A stretch of DNA of 64,000 nt from Novosphingobium profundi (GTDB taxonomy: Bacteria; Pseudomonadota; Alphaproteobacteria; Sphingomonadales; Sphingomonadaceae), in contig NZ_JABWCU010000008.1 in NCBI RefSeq assembly GCF_018491765.1, positions 211,034-275,033 on the forward strand, given 5' to 3'. The notes beneath the pieces were generated by a model that did no database searches, was not told the DNA's origin, and saw nothing but the letters and a program-made list of their open reading frames with translations. The position numbers and the translations under genes were made by a program. Positions 35,164 to 46,134 of the stretch are shown here, in pieces. Position 1 is the stretch's first letter; every line of letters begins with the position of its first letter.

Positions 35164-35691
35164 ATGGAATACGCAGGCACGGCAAGTCTCACGATCAGCG
35201 AACTTCGCGAATTCGCAAGCTTTACGCCCTCGGAGCAGCGCTACATCCGGCGCAGCCTCGATGTCGGTCTCGGCCGGCAGGATGCGTTCAAGCTGTGGGG
35301 GCGCAATGCGGAAGAGAAGTCCTCGATCCGCTGCCAGTACGAGATGTACCGCGACCTGCCGGTGCTGCGCGCGCAGCAGCCCGATGAATACGGGGTGGTC
35401 GATCTCGACGTGTTCATGGGCAAGCTCATCCGGCTCGCCATGTTCGACCTCGCGCAGGGCAGCCTGACCAGCTTCTCGGCCTTCCGCTTTCTTTACGAGC
35501 GTCTCTTGGGCGCCGGGGCGCGGCCCTGGTTGCCGGGCGCCTTCTGCGGTGCGGCGGCGCTCCCGCAGATCCGCCCCGACCGGCGCAAGACGCTGCTCCA
35601 CTCGATCAGCGAGGCGGCCGCCACCGCGCCCGGCTGGTCGACCCGCGAACCCGGTTTCTACCCCGAATGGATCGAGCTGGAAGCCGCCTGA
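35164..35691 (+). CDS. Hypothetical protein, unrecognised
   Basis: A 175-residue soluble protein with no signal peptide or membrane helix and no family I recognise. It is mostly helical in appearance, with aromatic-rich segments such as CQYEMYRDLPVLRAQQPDEY and a C-terminal GFYPEWIELEAA. The upstream gap is relatively A/T-rich and contains TTAACGCACGGGTAA at 35091-35105. That is one base short of the TTAA-N7-TTAA pattern of CtrA, so cell-cycle control is possible but unproven. A terminator-like hairpin follows. Confidence 0.65.
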   Translation: MEYAGTASLTISELREFASFTPSEQRYIRRSLDVGLGRQDAFKLWGRNAEEKSSIRCQYEMYRDLPVLRAQQPDEYGVVDLDVFMGKLIRLAMFDLAQGSLTSFSAFRFLYERLLGAGARPWLPGAFCGAAALPQIRPDRRKTLLHSISEAAATAPGWSTREPGFYPEWIELEAA

Positions 35692-35757
35692 CGCGCTTGC
35701 GACCGATCGAGAGGGTCACTTCGGGTCGCACCGTTCCCTCGCTCGCCAAAAGGCACC

Positions 35758-35792
35758 AAGGGCCGATCACCTCCGGGCGATCGGCCTTCTTG
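35758..35792 (+). terminator. Rho-independent terminator after the 35.2 kb gene
   Basis: An 8 bp stem (GGCCGATC with GATCGGCC) closes a 10 nt loop and leads into TTCTT. Confidence 0.6.
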
Positions 35793-35950
35793 CGACAGGG
35801 CCTTGCGTGAGGCCCTGAGCTGCGGGCGGTGATTGTCGCCATTCGGATAGATCCAAGTCCGGTGCGCATCGCCGTGCGATTGTGGCATCCTTGCAATCAT
35901 GGAAGACCGGCTGCGCGGACGCGCCGGAACATGAGGTGCAGGACGTGACG

Positions 35951-36259
35951 ATGAAACCGCAGACGGCAGGCCGGCGGGCGATGCCCGGGCTCGACGACAG
36001 CGAGGACCAGACTTTCGGCATGATTGCCGCGTTGGCCAGCGAACTGGCCATGGCGCGCGAGCGTATCGACACGCTCGAACGCCTGCTGGCGGCGCAGGGC
36101 ACGCTCGACGCCGACGCGGTCGAGGCCTATGTTCCCGACGAGGAGGCCGCCAAGGCGCGCGGCGCGTTGCGCCAGCGGATGATCGGCAAGGTCTTCCGGC
36201 CGATCCGCGAGGCGGCGATCCGCCGCGCCGCCCAATCGACCCCGACCAAGGGAGCCTGA
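35951..36259 (+). CDS. Hypothetical helical protein, unrecognised
   Basis: A 102-residue protein with a predicted coiled-coil at about 25-50 (ASELAMARERIDTLERLL), an acidic middle (DADAVEAYVPDEEAAKA) and a basic C-terminal helix (RQRMIGKVFRPIREAAIRRAA). It ends 5 bp before the methyltransferase gene, so they form an operon. The ATG at 35951 has AGGA 8 nt upstream; a GTG at 35945 is an alternative. It may be an accessory to the methyltransferase. Confidence 0.65.
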   Translation: MKPQTAGRRAMPGLDDSEDQTFGMIAALASELAMARERIDTLERLLAAQGTLDADAVEAYVPDEEAAKARGALRQRMIGKVFRPIREAAIRRAAQSTPTKGA

Positions 36260-36264
36260 AACCG

Positions 36265-37377
36265 ATGTCGCATCCCATGCTGGCCAGTGCCAACCACGAC
36301 GAGACCGCCGAACAGCTCTTCGTGCGCGATCTGCAGACCTGGCTCTACACCGAAGTCGAACCCCACGAGCGCCAGATCGCCGAGCAGCTCGATCCCGGCC
36401 TTTCGCACAATTCGCGCGCCGAGGCGGTGTTCGAGGCGCTCCACGCGGAGCCCGCGTTCCTGGGCTGGTCGAACTTGCGCCGCACGACCCAGGAACTGCT
36501 GTGGGATTCGGTGTGGAACTGTGTCGATCGCCAGGCCGGAGCGCTCGACGCCAAGGCCGCCGAGGCGGGTGAACTGGGCTCGCTGAGCCTTGATCCCGAC
36601 TTCACGGTGCCCGCCTATCTCGCCGATTCGCACGTCCACCTCATGCCCGGCGGCTACGGTTCGGACACCGAGGGCGTGCGTCAGGGCGCGCTGATGGATC
36701 GCGGCGGCGCGGTCTACATGCTCGGGCGCAACGGCGGCTTCCTCAACGACGGTCGCGGCAAGGCGGTCGCGGCGCATCTTGCCACCTGCTATCCCGATTT
36801 CGCGCCCGAAAAGCTTGTCGAACTGGGCTGCGGAGTGGGTTCGAGCGTGATCCCGGTGGCCAATCTCTATCCCGGGGCCCAATCCTATGCTGTCGACGTC
36901 GGCGCCTCGGTGCTGCGCTATGCCCACGCCCGCGCGGCGCACCTGGGCGCGGACATTCATTTCGTGCAGGACGATGCCGAGCGCACCCGCTTCGAGGACG
37001 GGAGCTTCGATCTCGTGTTCACCGCTGCGGTCATGCACGAGACTTCGCCCGAGGCGATTCGCCGCATCATCGCCGAAAGCCACCGCCTGCTGCGCAAGGG
37101 CGGCGTCGCGGTCCATCTCGAAGTGCCGGTCAAGTACGAGACGCTCGACTTGTGGAGCCAGGTAATCGCGGGGGTCGAGCGCGACTACAACAACGAACCT
37201 GCCTGGCAGGAGGCCACTTCGGCGGACTATGCCGCCTTGCTGCGCGAGGCCGGGTTCGAGGATTGCAGGATCGGCTTCCAGGACGCGGTCTTCGGGCCCG
37301 ATCTTTCGGCGAGCACTTTCGGGACCGAATCGAAGGGGGTCTTCCTGTCCTGGTTCGTCGCCTCGGGCCGCAAGTAG
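36265..37377 (+). CDS. Class I SAM-dependent methyltransferase
   Basis: A 370-residue enzyme with an N-terminal helical domain of about 185 residues of unknown role and a Rossmann methyltransferase domain. The SAM motif I is LVELGCGVGSS, then YAVDVGASVL, then DDAERTRFEDGSFDLVFTAAVMHE as motif IV. The extra N-terminal domain is not one I recognise and may confer substrate binding. It is co-transcribed with the small helical protein. Substrate unknown. Confidence 0.82.
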   Translation: MSHPMLASANHDETAEQLFVRDLQTWLYTEVEPHERQIAEQLDPGLSHNSRAEAVFEALHAEPAFLGWSNLRRTTQELLWDSVWNCVDRQAGALDAKAAEAGELGSLSLDPDFTVPAYLADSHVHLMPGGYGSDTEGVRQGALMDRGGAVYMLGRNGGFLNDGRGKAVAAHLATCYPDFAPEKLVELGCGVGSSVIPVANLYPGAQSYAVDVGASVLRYAHARAAHLGADIHFVQDDAERTRFEDGSFDLVFTAAVMHETSPEAIRRIIAESHRLLRKGGVAVHLEVPVKYETLDLWSQVIAGVERDYNNEPAWQEATSADYAALLREAGFEDCRIGFQDAVFGPDLSASTFGTESKGVFLSWFVASGRK

Positions 37378-37398
37378 GGCCGCCTTGGGCCATTCGCG

Positions 37399-37436
37399 AA
37401 AAGGGGCGCCTTCCCGATGGGAGGTCGCCCCTTTTT
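37399..37436. terminator. Bidirectional Rho-independent terminator
   Basis: A 10 bp stem (AAAAGGGGCG with CGCCCCTTTT) with further pairing inside ends in five Ts, and four As at its start serve the other strand. It separates the methyltransferase gene and the convergent acyl-CoA ligase gene. Confidence 0.85.
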
Positions 37437-37455
37437 CGTGTCCGGCTTTTTCGCG

Positions 37456-39273
37456 TCAGTTCCGGTAGAGCCGGTCGAGTCGCTCGCCGTAGCGCTCCTT
37501 GAGCTTGTGGCGGCGGATCTTGAGGCTAGGGGTCATTTCCTCGTTCTCGATCGCGAAGGGCTCGTCGGCGAAGGCAAACTGGCGCACTTTCTCGATGACC
37601 GAGAGCTCGCGGTTCACCCGGTCGATCGCCTCGCGCAGCGCGGCGCGAAAAGGTGCGGTCGGCTCGAGCGCGGCGAGATCGCCCGCGAGGCCCCGTTCGG
37701 CCGCCCATTCGCGCGCCCAGTCCGCATCGGGCACGATCAGGCCCACGACATAGGGTCGCCGGTCGCCCGCGACCATGGCCTGCGCAATCTCGGGTTGAAG
37801 CGTGAGCATCGATTCGATCCGCTGGGGCGAGACGTTGTCGCCCTTGTCGTTGACGATCATGTCCTTCTTGCGGTCGGTGATGCAGATGCGGCCCTTGTCG
37901 TCGATGTGGCCGATGTCGCCGGTGAGCAGCCACCCGTCCTGGAGCGCGGCGCGGCTGGCGGCCTCGTTCTGCCAGTAACCGTGCATGACCAGTTCGCCGC
38001 GCACGCAAATCTCGCCGTCCTCGGCGATCCTGACCTCCGCGTGGCGCAAGGGCGGGCCGACGGTGTCCATCTTGATGCCCGCGCGCGGGCGGTTGACCGA
38101 GATCACCGGGCCGCTTTCGGTTTGGCCGTAGCCTTGCAGGAGGGTGAGGCCCATGGCGTCGAAGAACTGGCCGATCTCGGGGTTGAGCGGCGCGCCGCCC
38201 GAGACCAGCGCCTTCATGTGCCCGCCGAACTTCGCGCGAATCTTGGGGCGCAAGGTGCGTTCGAGCAGGAAGTCGAGCGGCCCGTCGGTGAGCCGCGTGC
38301 GGCCTTGCGCCTTGCGCGCGGCGAGCGCGATCGCCTGCTCCATCAGCCACTTGGCCGCGCCGCCCTGCTTCTCGATCTGCTTCATGATCTTGGTGCGCAG
38401 GACTTCGAAGAGACGCGGCACCACGACCATGATGGTCGGGCCCACTTCCTCGATGTTGGCGGCGAGCTTCTCGAGCCCCTCGGCGTAGTAGATCTGGCCG
38501 CCGAGCGTCACGGGGAAGATCTGCCCCGCGGTGTGCTCGTAGGCGTGGCTGAGCGGGAGGAAGGAGAGGAACTTCTCGGGCACGTCGAGGTGGAAGTCCT
38601 CGAGGATGACCGCGGTCGTGCCGGCGACGTTGGTCAGCAGCATGCCGTGATGCTGGCGCACCCCGCGCGGCGCGCCGCCGGTGCCGCTGGTGTAGATGAT
38701 GCAGGCGAGCGTATCGCGCTGGATGTGGATGAGGCGCGCTTCGACTTCTGCGCGCGCGGCCTGGGCATCGCCCGTCAGCATGTCGGCGAAGAGCGCGGTG
38801 TCGAAATTGCCGCCCTGCAGGCTGGGCAGTTCGTCCATGCCGATCACGTGGCTGCACAAGTCGGTCTGCACGATCGCGGGAAGCAGCGCCTTGGCCAGCT
38901 TCGCACTCGACACGATTGCCGCGCAGGCGCCTGAATTTTCAAGGATATGGGTGTGATCGCGGGTGGTGTTGGTGGTGTAGGTCGGCACCGTCACGCAGCC
39001 GGCCGCCATGATCGCAAGGTCCGAAATGCACCATTCGGGCCGGTTTTCCGAGACGATCAGCACGCGGTCGCCGTCGGCAAGCCCCATGCGCCGCAGCGCG
39101 CTGGCCATCAGGCAGACACGGCGGGCGACTTCGGCCCAGCTGATCGCGCGCCATTCGCCATCGTGCTTGGACCAGAGCATGGGAGTCTCGCCCAGCGCGT
39201 CGGCGCGCTTGAGGAACAGCGACACGACGTTCGCGCTCCTGTCGAATTCGGCAAGATCCATGACCTGGGACAT
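37456..39273 (-). CDS. Long-chain acyl-CoA synthetase (AMP-forming)
   Basis: A 605-residue adenylate-forming ligase of the FadD15/long-chain type. The AMP-binding loop reads IIYTSGTGGAPRGV, with G-R where most members have T-K. GYGQTESGPV and GWLLTGDIGHID follow. The C-terminal catalytic lysine lies in PSLKIRRHKL. It activates fatty acids with ATP and CoA, likely at the inner membrane. The length and the EKVRQFAF segment match the eukaryotic-like long-chain branch. Confidence 0.9.
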   Translation of the reverse strand: MSQVMDLAEFDRSANVVSLFLKRADALGETPMLWSKHDGEWRAISWAEVARRVCLMASALRRMGLADGDRVLIVSENRPEWCISDLAIMAAGCVTVPTYTTNTTRDHTHILENSGACAAIVSSAKLAKALLPAIVQTDLCSHVIGMDELPSLQGGNFDTALFADMLTGDAQAARAEVEARLIHIQRDTLACIIYTSGTGGAPRGVRQHHGMLLTNVAGTTAVILEDFHLDVPEKFLSFLPLSHAYEHTAGQIFPVTLGGQIYYAEGLEKLAANIEEVGPTIMVVVPRLFEVLRTKIMKQIEKQGGAAKWLMEQAIALAARKAQGRTRLTDGPLDFLLERTLRPKIRAKFGGHMKALVSGGAPLNPEIGQFFDAMGLTLLQGYGQTESGPVISVNRPRAGIKMDTVGPPLRHAEVRIAEDGEICVRGELVMHGYWQNEAASRAALQDGWLLTGDIGHIDDKGRICITDRKKDMIVNDKGDNVSPQRIESMLTLQPEIAQAMVAGDRRPYVVGLIVPDADWAREWAAERGLAGDLAALEPTAPFRAALREAIDRVNRELSVIEKVRQFAFADEPFAIENEEMTPSLKIRRHKLKERYGERLDRLYRN

Positions 39274-39514
39274 TCCTCTCGTGCGCCTCGCGTTTCACCC
39301 GGTGTGTGGTCCGGCCGCTCCCGTCCAGAGTCGCGGCCCCGGTCGGACGCGCCGGCCAGGGGCAGGCTCGTTTGCCGAACGTTTAGGCGCGGCAAACGGT
39401 TGCGGCAAGATCGCCGCGCCTCCTGTCAGAATTGTCCCGATTAGGCCAGTGGATTGATTTTGACATTTGCATCCCCCCGAAGGGGTGGGCACATGTCAGA
39501 AGCGAACCACCAGA

Positions 39515-41323
39515 CTACTCGTGCGCGCCGTTGAGGCTGTTCTTGCGCCGCTTGATCACGGTGACGTTGCCCAGCGTGTCCATTCCCACGCCCTCGCTGC
39601 GCGGATCGGCGGCCCCGATCCAGCGCCCGCCCACCTTCTCCACGGCGTTGGCCTTGAGACCGAGCGGCACGACCTTGACGCTCTCGCCCAGCTTCTCGAG
39701 CGCGGGGACCATGGCGGCGAGTTCGGTGCCCTCCTCGAGGCTCGCGACCTTCGAGCCGGGCGCGTAGATCAGCCCGAGCGCGATGGCGTCCTGTGCCGAG
39801 AGGTCCCAGTCGATCACGCCGACGATGGCCTTGGCGATCTGGCAGATGATCGTCGCGCCGCCCGCCGCGCCGACCGCGAGGCGGACCGTGCCATCGGGGT
39901 TGTAGACGATGGTGGGGGCCATCGAGCTGCGCGGGCGCTTGCCGCCGGCCACGCGGTTGGCGACGAGATAGCCGTCCTGGCTCGGCACCGGGTCGAAATC
40001 GGGCAGTTCGTTGTTGAGCATGAAGCCGTGCGTGGAGATGCCCGAGCCGAAGTAGCCGTTGATCGTGGTGGTGACCTGGCTGACGTTGCCCTGTTTGTCG
40101 ACGACGGCAAGGTCGCTCGTGCCCGGATCGTCGCGGAAGGGGACGCGCTGGCGTTCGGGGGCGCCATCGGGCGTGCCCGGCTCGATCACGGCGATCGTGC
40201 GGTCGGGCTGGATCAGCGCCGAGCGCCGCGCGAGGTAGGCGGGGTCGAGCAGGCCCTTGACCGGCACGCCGACGAAATCGGGATCGCCCATGTAGAGGTT
40301 GCGATCGGCATAGGCGAGGCGCTCGGATTCGGCGAGGAGGTGCCAGGCGACCGGGCTGTCCTTGCCCAGCGCCTTCATGTCGAAGCGTTCGAGTTGCTTG
40401 AGGATCATCAGCACGGTGAGGCCGCCCGAGGAGGGCGGGCCCATCGAGCAGACCTTGTAGCCGCGGTAGCTGTCGCAGACGGCGGCACGCTCCTTGGCCT
40501 GGTAGGCGGCGAGGTCGGCCGTGGTGATCGGCGAGGAGAGCGGCTTGGCCGTATTCAGCGCCTCGACGATGTCCTTGGCGATGTCGCCCTTGTAGAAGGG
40601 CTCGGGGCCCTGGCTGGCGAGGCGTTCGAAGGTCTCGGCAAGCGCGGGAGTCTTGAGCGTCGTTCCCACCGCCACCGGCTGGCCGCCCGGGAAATAAGTG
40701 TCCTTTGCCCATCCGGTGACGTGCTGGCTGTAGAGCTTGAGCCCGTTATGCAGCCGATCGGTGACAACGAAGCCGTCGCGTGCCAGCGCGATCGCGGGCT
40801 GGAACAGCGCCGCCCAGGGCAGCTTGCCCCAGCGTCTGTGCGCCTGTGCCATCGCGGCGAGCGCGCCCGGAACGCCCGAACTAAGCGCGCCGGTGTAGAT
40901 CTGCGCCGGGGGCAGGGGCTTGCCGTCCTGACCCACGAACCAGTTGCCGTCGGCGGCGGCGGGCGCCGTCTCGCGTCCGTCAATCGTTGCGATCGAATGG
41001 TCGTCGGCGCCGTGACGCAGCCAGAACAGGCCGCCGCCGATCCCCGAATTCTGCGGCTCGACGACGTTGAGCGCGAGCATCGTGGCGATCGCGGCGTCGG
41101 TCGAGCTGCCGCCCTGGTTGAGGATTGCGATACCTGCCGCGGCCGCGCGGGGGTCGGCTGCGCTGACGAGCCCGGTGCCGGTGGCGTCGCGGGCCTGGGC
41201 GGAGGACGCCATGCCGCCGCCGGGCGGGGGCATCGTCGCGACCGGCGCGGCGCAGGCGGCGAGGGCGGTGGTGGCGGTAAGGGCGAGCGAGGCGCGAAGG
41301 CCGATCAGGGAACTGCGGAACAT
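39515..41323 (-). CDS. ggt: Gamma-glutamyltransferase
   Basis: A 602-residue GGT that cleaves and transfers gamma-glutamyl groups from glutathione in the periplasm. The N-terminal ALAACAAP looks like a lipobox, so it may be a lipoprotein. The self-processing nucleophile threonine is expected in GTSDLAVVD; most family members read TTH at that point, so the third residue differs. GPPSSGGLTV and SQVTTTINGYFGSG are the other conserved blocks. It starts 11 bp after the pyrD stop, on the same strand. A long imperfect hairpin lies downstream at 39461-39498. Confidence 0.9.
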   Translation of the reverse strand: MFRSSLIGLRASLALTATTALAACAAPVATMPPPGGGMASSAQARDATGTGLVSAADPRAAAAGIAILNQGGSSTDAAIATMLALNVVEPQNSGIGGGLFWLRHGADDHSIATIDGRETAPAAADGNWFVGQDGKPLPPAQIYTGALSSGVPGALAAMAQAHRRWGKLPWAALFQPAIALARDGFVVTDRLHNGLKLYSQHVTGWAKDTYFPGGQPVAVGTTLKTPALAETFERLASQGPEPFYKGDIAKDIVEALNTAKPLSSPITTADLAAYQAKERAAVCDSYRGYKVCSMGPPSSGGLTVLMILKQLERFDMKALGKDSPVAWHLLAESERLAYADRNLYMGDPDFVGVPVKGLLDPAYLARRSALIQPDRTIAVIEPGTPDGAPERQRVPFRDDPGTSDLAVVDKQGNVSQVTTTINGYFGSGISTHGFMLNNELPDFDPVPSQDGYLVANRVAGGKRPRSSMAPTIVYNPDGTVRLAVGAAGGATIICQIAKAIVGVIDWDLSAQDAIALGLIYAPGSKVASLEEGTELAAMVPALEKLGESVKVVPLGLKANAVEKVGGRWIGAADPRSEGVGMDTLGNVTVIKRRKNSLNGAHE

Positions 41324-41334
41324 CGCGCCCGAGG

Positions 41335-42375
41335 CTATTCGCTTCCGACCGCCTCGGCAATGGTGGTGAACCCGTCGCGCTTCATGAGCCTTTCCAGTCC
41401 CTTGCAGATCGAACGGGCAATGTAGGGGCCTTCATAGACCATTGCGCTGTAGACCTGGACGAGGCTGGCGCCGGCGCGGATGCGCGCCCAAGCGTCCTCG
41501 GCGGTGGCAATGCCGCCCACGCCCACCAGCGGCAGTGCGCCGCCGGTCGCCTTGCGGAAGTCGCGCAGGCGCTGCTGCGCGAGGTCCTTCAGCGGCGCGC
41601 CCGAAAGCCCGCCGGTCTCGCCCGCATGCGCCGATTTCAGCGGCGGACGCGAGATCGTGGTGTTCGAGACGATCAGTGCGCCCAGTTTGCGTTCGATGGC
41701 GATGCGCGCGATCGCGTCGATGTCGGCGGGTTCGAGATCGGGGGCGACCTTGAGGAAGACCGGAGGGCCGCCCTCGGGACAAGCCTGGGCCTTGGCTTCG
41801 TTGACCGCGTCGAGCAGGCCGGTCAGCGCCGATTCGTCCTGCAGCGCGCGCAGGCCCGGGGTGTTCGGGCTGGAGATGTTGACCGCGAGGTAGGTCGCGA
41901 GCGGGGCCATCATGCGCGCCATCGCCGCGTAGTCGGCCACGCGGTCGTCCGAATCCTTGTTCGCGCCGATGTTGATGCCGAGCACGCCCGGGCGTCCCAG
42001 GCGCGCCGCGAAGCGCCCGCGCGCCGCTTCGCCGCCGCCGTTGTTGAAGCCCATGCGGTTGATCACCGCGCGGTCCTCGACGAGCCGGAACAGGCGCGGC
42101 TTCGGATTGCCGGCCTGGGGAAGCGGGGTGATCGATCCTGCCTCGGCAAAGCCGAAGCCCACCTTGAGCAGCGCGTCGGGAACTTCGCCGTCCTTGTCGA
42201 AGCCGGCGGCCATGCCCACGGGATTGGGAAAGGCGATTCCCGCGACCTCGGTGGCGAGCGTGGGATTTGCGCGGGCCGGGGTCAGCGCGGCGAGCAGGGG
42301 AAGGCTGCGAAGGGCCATTCCATGCGCCGATTCGGGGTCGAGTCGGAACAAGGCCTTGGTTAGGAGTGCGTACAT
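41335..42375 (-). CDS. pyrD: Dihydroorotate dehydrogenase (quinone), class 2
   Basis: A 346-residue membrane-associated flavoenzyme that oxidises dihydroorotate to orotate in pyrimidine synthesis. The N-terminal MYALLTKALFRLDPE is the membrane-binding helix of class 2 enzymes. AAGFDKDGEVPDAL binds FMN and VNISSPNTPGLR carries the catalytic serine. VSNTTISRP and GVGGIATAEDA follow. The ATG at 42375 fits the family; 42390 is an alternative. Confidence 0.95.
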   Translation of the reverse strand: MYALLTKALFRLDPESAHGMALRSLPLLAALTPARANPTLATEVAGIAFPNPVGMAAGFDKDGEVPDALLKVGFGFAEAGSITPLPQAGNPKPRLFRLVEDRAVINRMGFNNGGGEAARGRFAARLGRPGVLGINIGANKDSDDRVADYAAMARMMAPLATYLAVNISSPNTPGLRALQDESALTGLLDAVNEAKAQACPEGGPPVFLKVAPDLEPADIDAIARIAIERKLGALIVSNTTISRPPLKSAHAGETGGLSGAPLKDLAQQRLRDFRKATGGALPLVGVGGIATAEDAWARIRAGASLVQVYSAMVYEGPYIARSICKGLERLMKRDGFTTIAEAVGSE

Positions 42376-42577
42376 AACGTTAGCGCTCATAGCTGCGTTG
42401 CAGGAAGGCCACAAATCTTTCGTCTAACAACAATTGTCAGCAAAAAAGCGTCTTTGACGCAACTGCGAACGCATCAGCGTGTCGCAAATCTACAATTCCT
42501 GAACGGATCGTCAGCTTACACAACCCCTGCGACCCGAAGGGCTCGTAGCGGGATGCGCTCGAGTTCTTTATACCTTA

Positions 42578-42616
42578 GGGCGGCTTGGCGCGGCTAGCGC
42601 CTAGCCGCCCTTTTTT
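42578..42616 (+). terminator. Strong orphan Rho-independent terminator
   Basis: A 14-position stem with one T:T mismatch (42578-42591 with 42597-42610) closes a GGCTA loop and is followed by six Ts. No annotated rightward gene precedes it. Confidence 0.85.
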
Positions 42617-42743
42617 CGCGCCATTCCCACCTTTTTAGAACGCTGCGCGCCGTTTTGGGTCATGCCACGTGCAGGTTTTGCATTCCTGCCCCCCCGGACG
42701 GCGCGCCGGGCCCGCCTTGAAACGCGCGCCCGCATGCGCTAGT

Positions 42744-42762
42744 TAAATCGGAAAGATTTGAT
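42744..42762. promoter_or_regulatory. Candidate Rrf2-regulator operator of the suf operon
   Basis: TTAAATCGGAAAGATTTGA is a 19 bp inverted repeat (6 of 7 arm bases match). It lies 37 bp before the regulator gene and next to a TTGACC -35-like box. It is a plausible autoregulatory site; the assignment is inferred from position. Confidence 0.45.
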
Positions 42763-42798
42763 CCAGTTTGACCACAGGGTTTCGAGAAGCTTCCGCTT

Positions 42799-43206
42799 AT
42801 GCGCCTTTCCAGCATGGCCGACTACGCCGTCGTCATCATGTCCGCCGCCGCGCGGCATTGCGGCGGCGTGCGCGTGAATGCGGGGCAACTGGCCGAGGAG
42901 ACCGGACTTCCGGCACCCACGGTGCAGAAGCTGGTGAGCAAACTGACCGCGGCGGGGCTGATGCGCTCGTCGCGTGGCGCTGGCGGGGGGCTCAAGCTGG
43001 CCCGTCCGCCGGCTGCGATCACGATCGCCGACATCGTCGAGGCAGTGGAAGGGCCGATCGCGCTCACCGCCTGCATCGAAGAGGGCAAGCATGACTGCAC
43101 GCTGGAGGGGCAATGCACGGTGCGCCCCCACTGGCCGCAGGTGAATGCGGCCCTGCGCGGGGCATTGGCACAGGTGCCCCTCACCCAGTTCGTCGAGGAA
43201 GCATAA
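42799..43206 (+). CDS. SUF system Fe-S assembly regulator (Rrf2/IscR type)
   Basis: A 135-residue Rrf2-family winged-helix regulator at the head of the suf operon. The DNA-binding region contains MADYAVVIMSAAA and GLPAPTVQKLVSKLTAAGL. Three cysteines, C92, C100 and C106, in a C-x7-C-x5-C pattern are the likely Fe-S cluster ligands, so it can sense cluster supply. It directly abuts sufB (stop TAA followed by ATG), which gives tight co-expression. It is probably autoregulated through the palindrome at 42744. Confidence 0.92.
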   Translation: MRLSSMADYAVVIMSAAARHCGGVRVNAGQLAEETGLPAPTVQKLVSKLTAAGLMRSSRGAGGGLKLARPPAAITIADIVEAVEGPIALTACIEEGKHDCTLEGQCTVRPHWPQVNAALRGALAQVPLTQFVEEA

Positions 43207-44708
<1,502 letters not shown>

Positions 44709-44709
<1 letters not shown>

Positions 44710-45200
44710 TGACCGCAGAACGCAAGACTTTGGGTGTGAGCCGCGCCGATACCGGCATCCGGGGCGATGCCCGCCAGGGCTTCGTGCTGACCGGCGCGCG
44801 CTATGAGAAGCTCAAGGAGCGCGCCCGCGAGCAGCGCCACCATCCCAGCGAGGCGCAGGCGCTCCTGTGGGAGGAACTGCGCGGCTCGAAGCTGGGCGGG
44901 GTCAAGTTCATCCGCCAGGCCATCGTCGGCTCGGCGATCGTCGACTTTGCCTGCCCGGCGCGCTGGATCGCAGTGCAGATCACGCCCGAAGGCGCCAACG
45001 CCGAAGTGGCGACGCTTCAGGACGGCAAGCTGATCCAGGTCGGCGTGCGCCTCCTGCGCTTCGCCGAGGCCGACGTGCTGGGCGACACCGCCGGTGTGGT
45101 CCAGGCGATCACCGCCGAGGTCAACAAGCCCTTCGACAAGCGCGCGGCGCGGCGCGGGGTCCCGATGCCCCGGTTCGACGACACCGGCGCTGAAGGCTGA
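44709..45200 (+). CDS. DUF559 protein in the suf operon, nuclease motif lost
   Basis: A 163-residue protein with the DUF559 fold (Vsr-like PD-(D/E)xK endonuclease relatives). HHPSEAQALLWEELRGSKLGGVKFIRQ and VGSAIVDFACPARW match the family well. The next strand, normally an (I/V)ELDG..H motif with the catalytic acid residues, reads IAVQITPEGAN, so both acidic residues and the His are missing. It is therefore probably not a nuclease. Its start overlaps sufB by 1 nt and it ends ahead of sufC, placing it firmly in the SUF operon. A structural or RNA/DNA-binding role is possible; function unknown. Confidence 0.8.
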
Positions 45201-45228
45201 GGCCGTGGCCGGGCACGGCTTCGAAGGG

Positions 45229-45378
45229 ATGACGGTCAACGAACGTCTCGTCGAAGCTGGACTGCTCGAAGAATACGAACTGGCGCACTCCTGCGGGGAG
45301 CGCGCGAAAATCAATGCCGTTCTGGCCAAGATTGGCCTTCGCCGGGACGAAAACGACATGAATTGGACGATTGAACCG
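45229..45378 (+). other. In-frame coding-like segment ahead of sufC (possible SufC N-terminal extension or small protein)
   Basis: From the ATG at 45229 an open frame of 50 codons, MTVNERLVEAGLLEEYELAH and on, runs straight into sufC with no stop. It resembles short proteins starting MTVNERL that I recall from sphingomonads. GAAGGG lies directly before its ATG. Either SufC is made as a fused form of about 301 residues, or this is a former small gene that lost its stop, with SufC starting internally at 45379. Confidence 0.5.

Positions 45379-46130
<752 letters not shown>

Positions 46131-46134
<4 letters not shown>

Larger units (their letters stand above)
42376..42798. other. Intergenic region with orphan terminator, candidate small RNA
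   Basis: A 423 bp gap between divergent pyrD and the suf operon. It ends a + strand transcript at a very strong terminator (42578-42616) although no gene lies upstream on that strand. The stretch of about 150 nt before it contains no open frame with an RBS. I cannot name the RNA or find a clear promoter. The right part holds the suf operon promoter region. Confidence 0.45.

Noticed and set aside
39467..41425. Open frame of 652 codons on the + strand over ggt
   Set aside because: Antisense to a full gamma-glutamyltransferase with all conserved blocks. The translation is Arg/Gly/His-rich with no family similarity.
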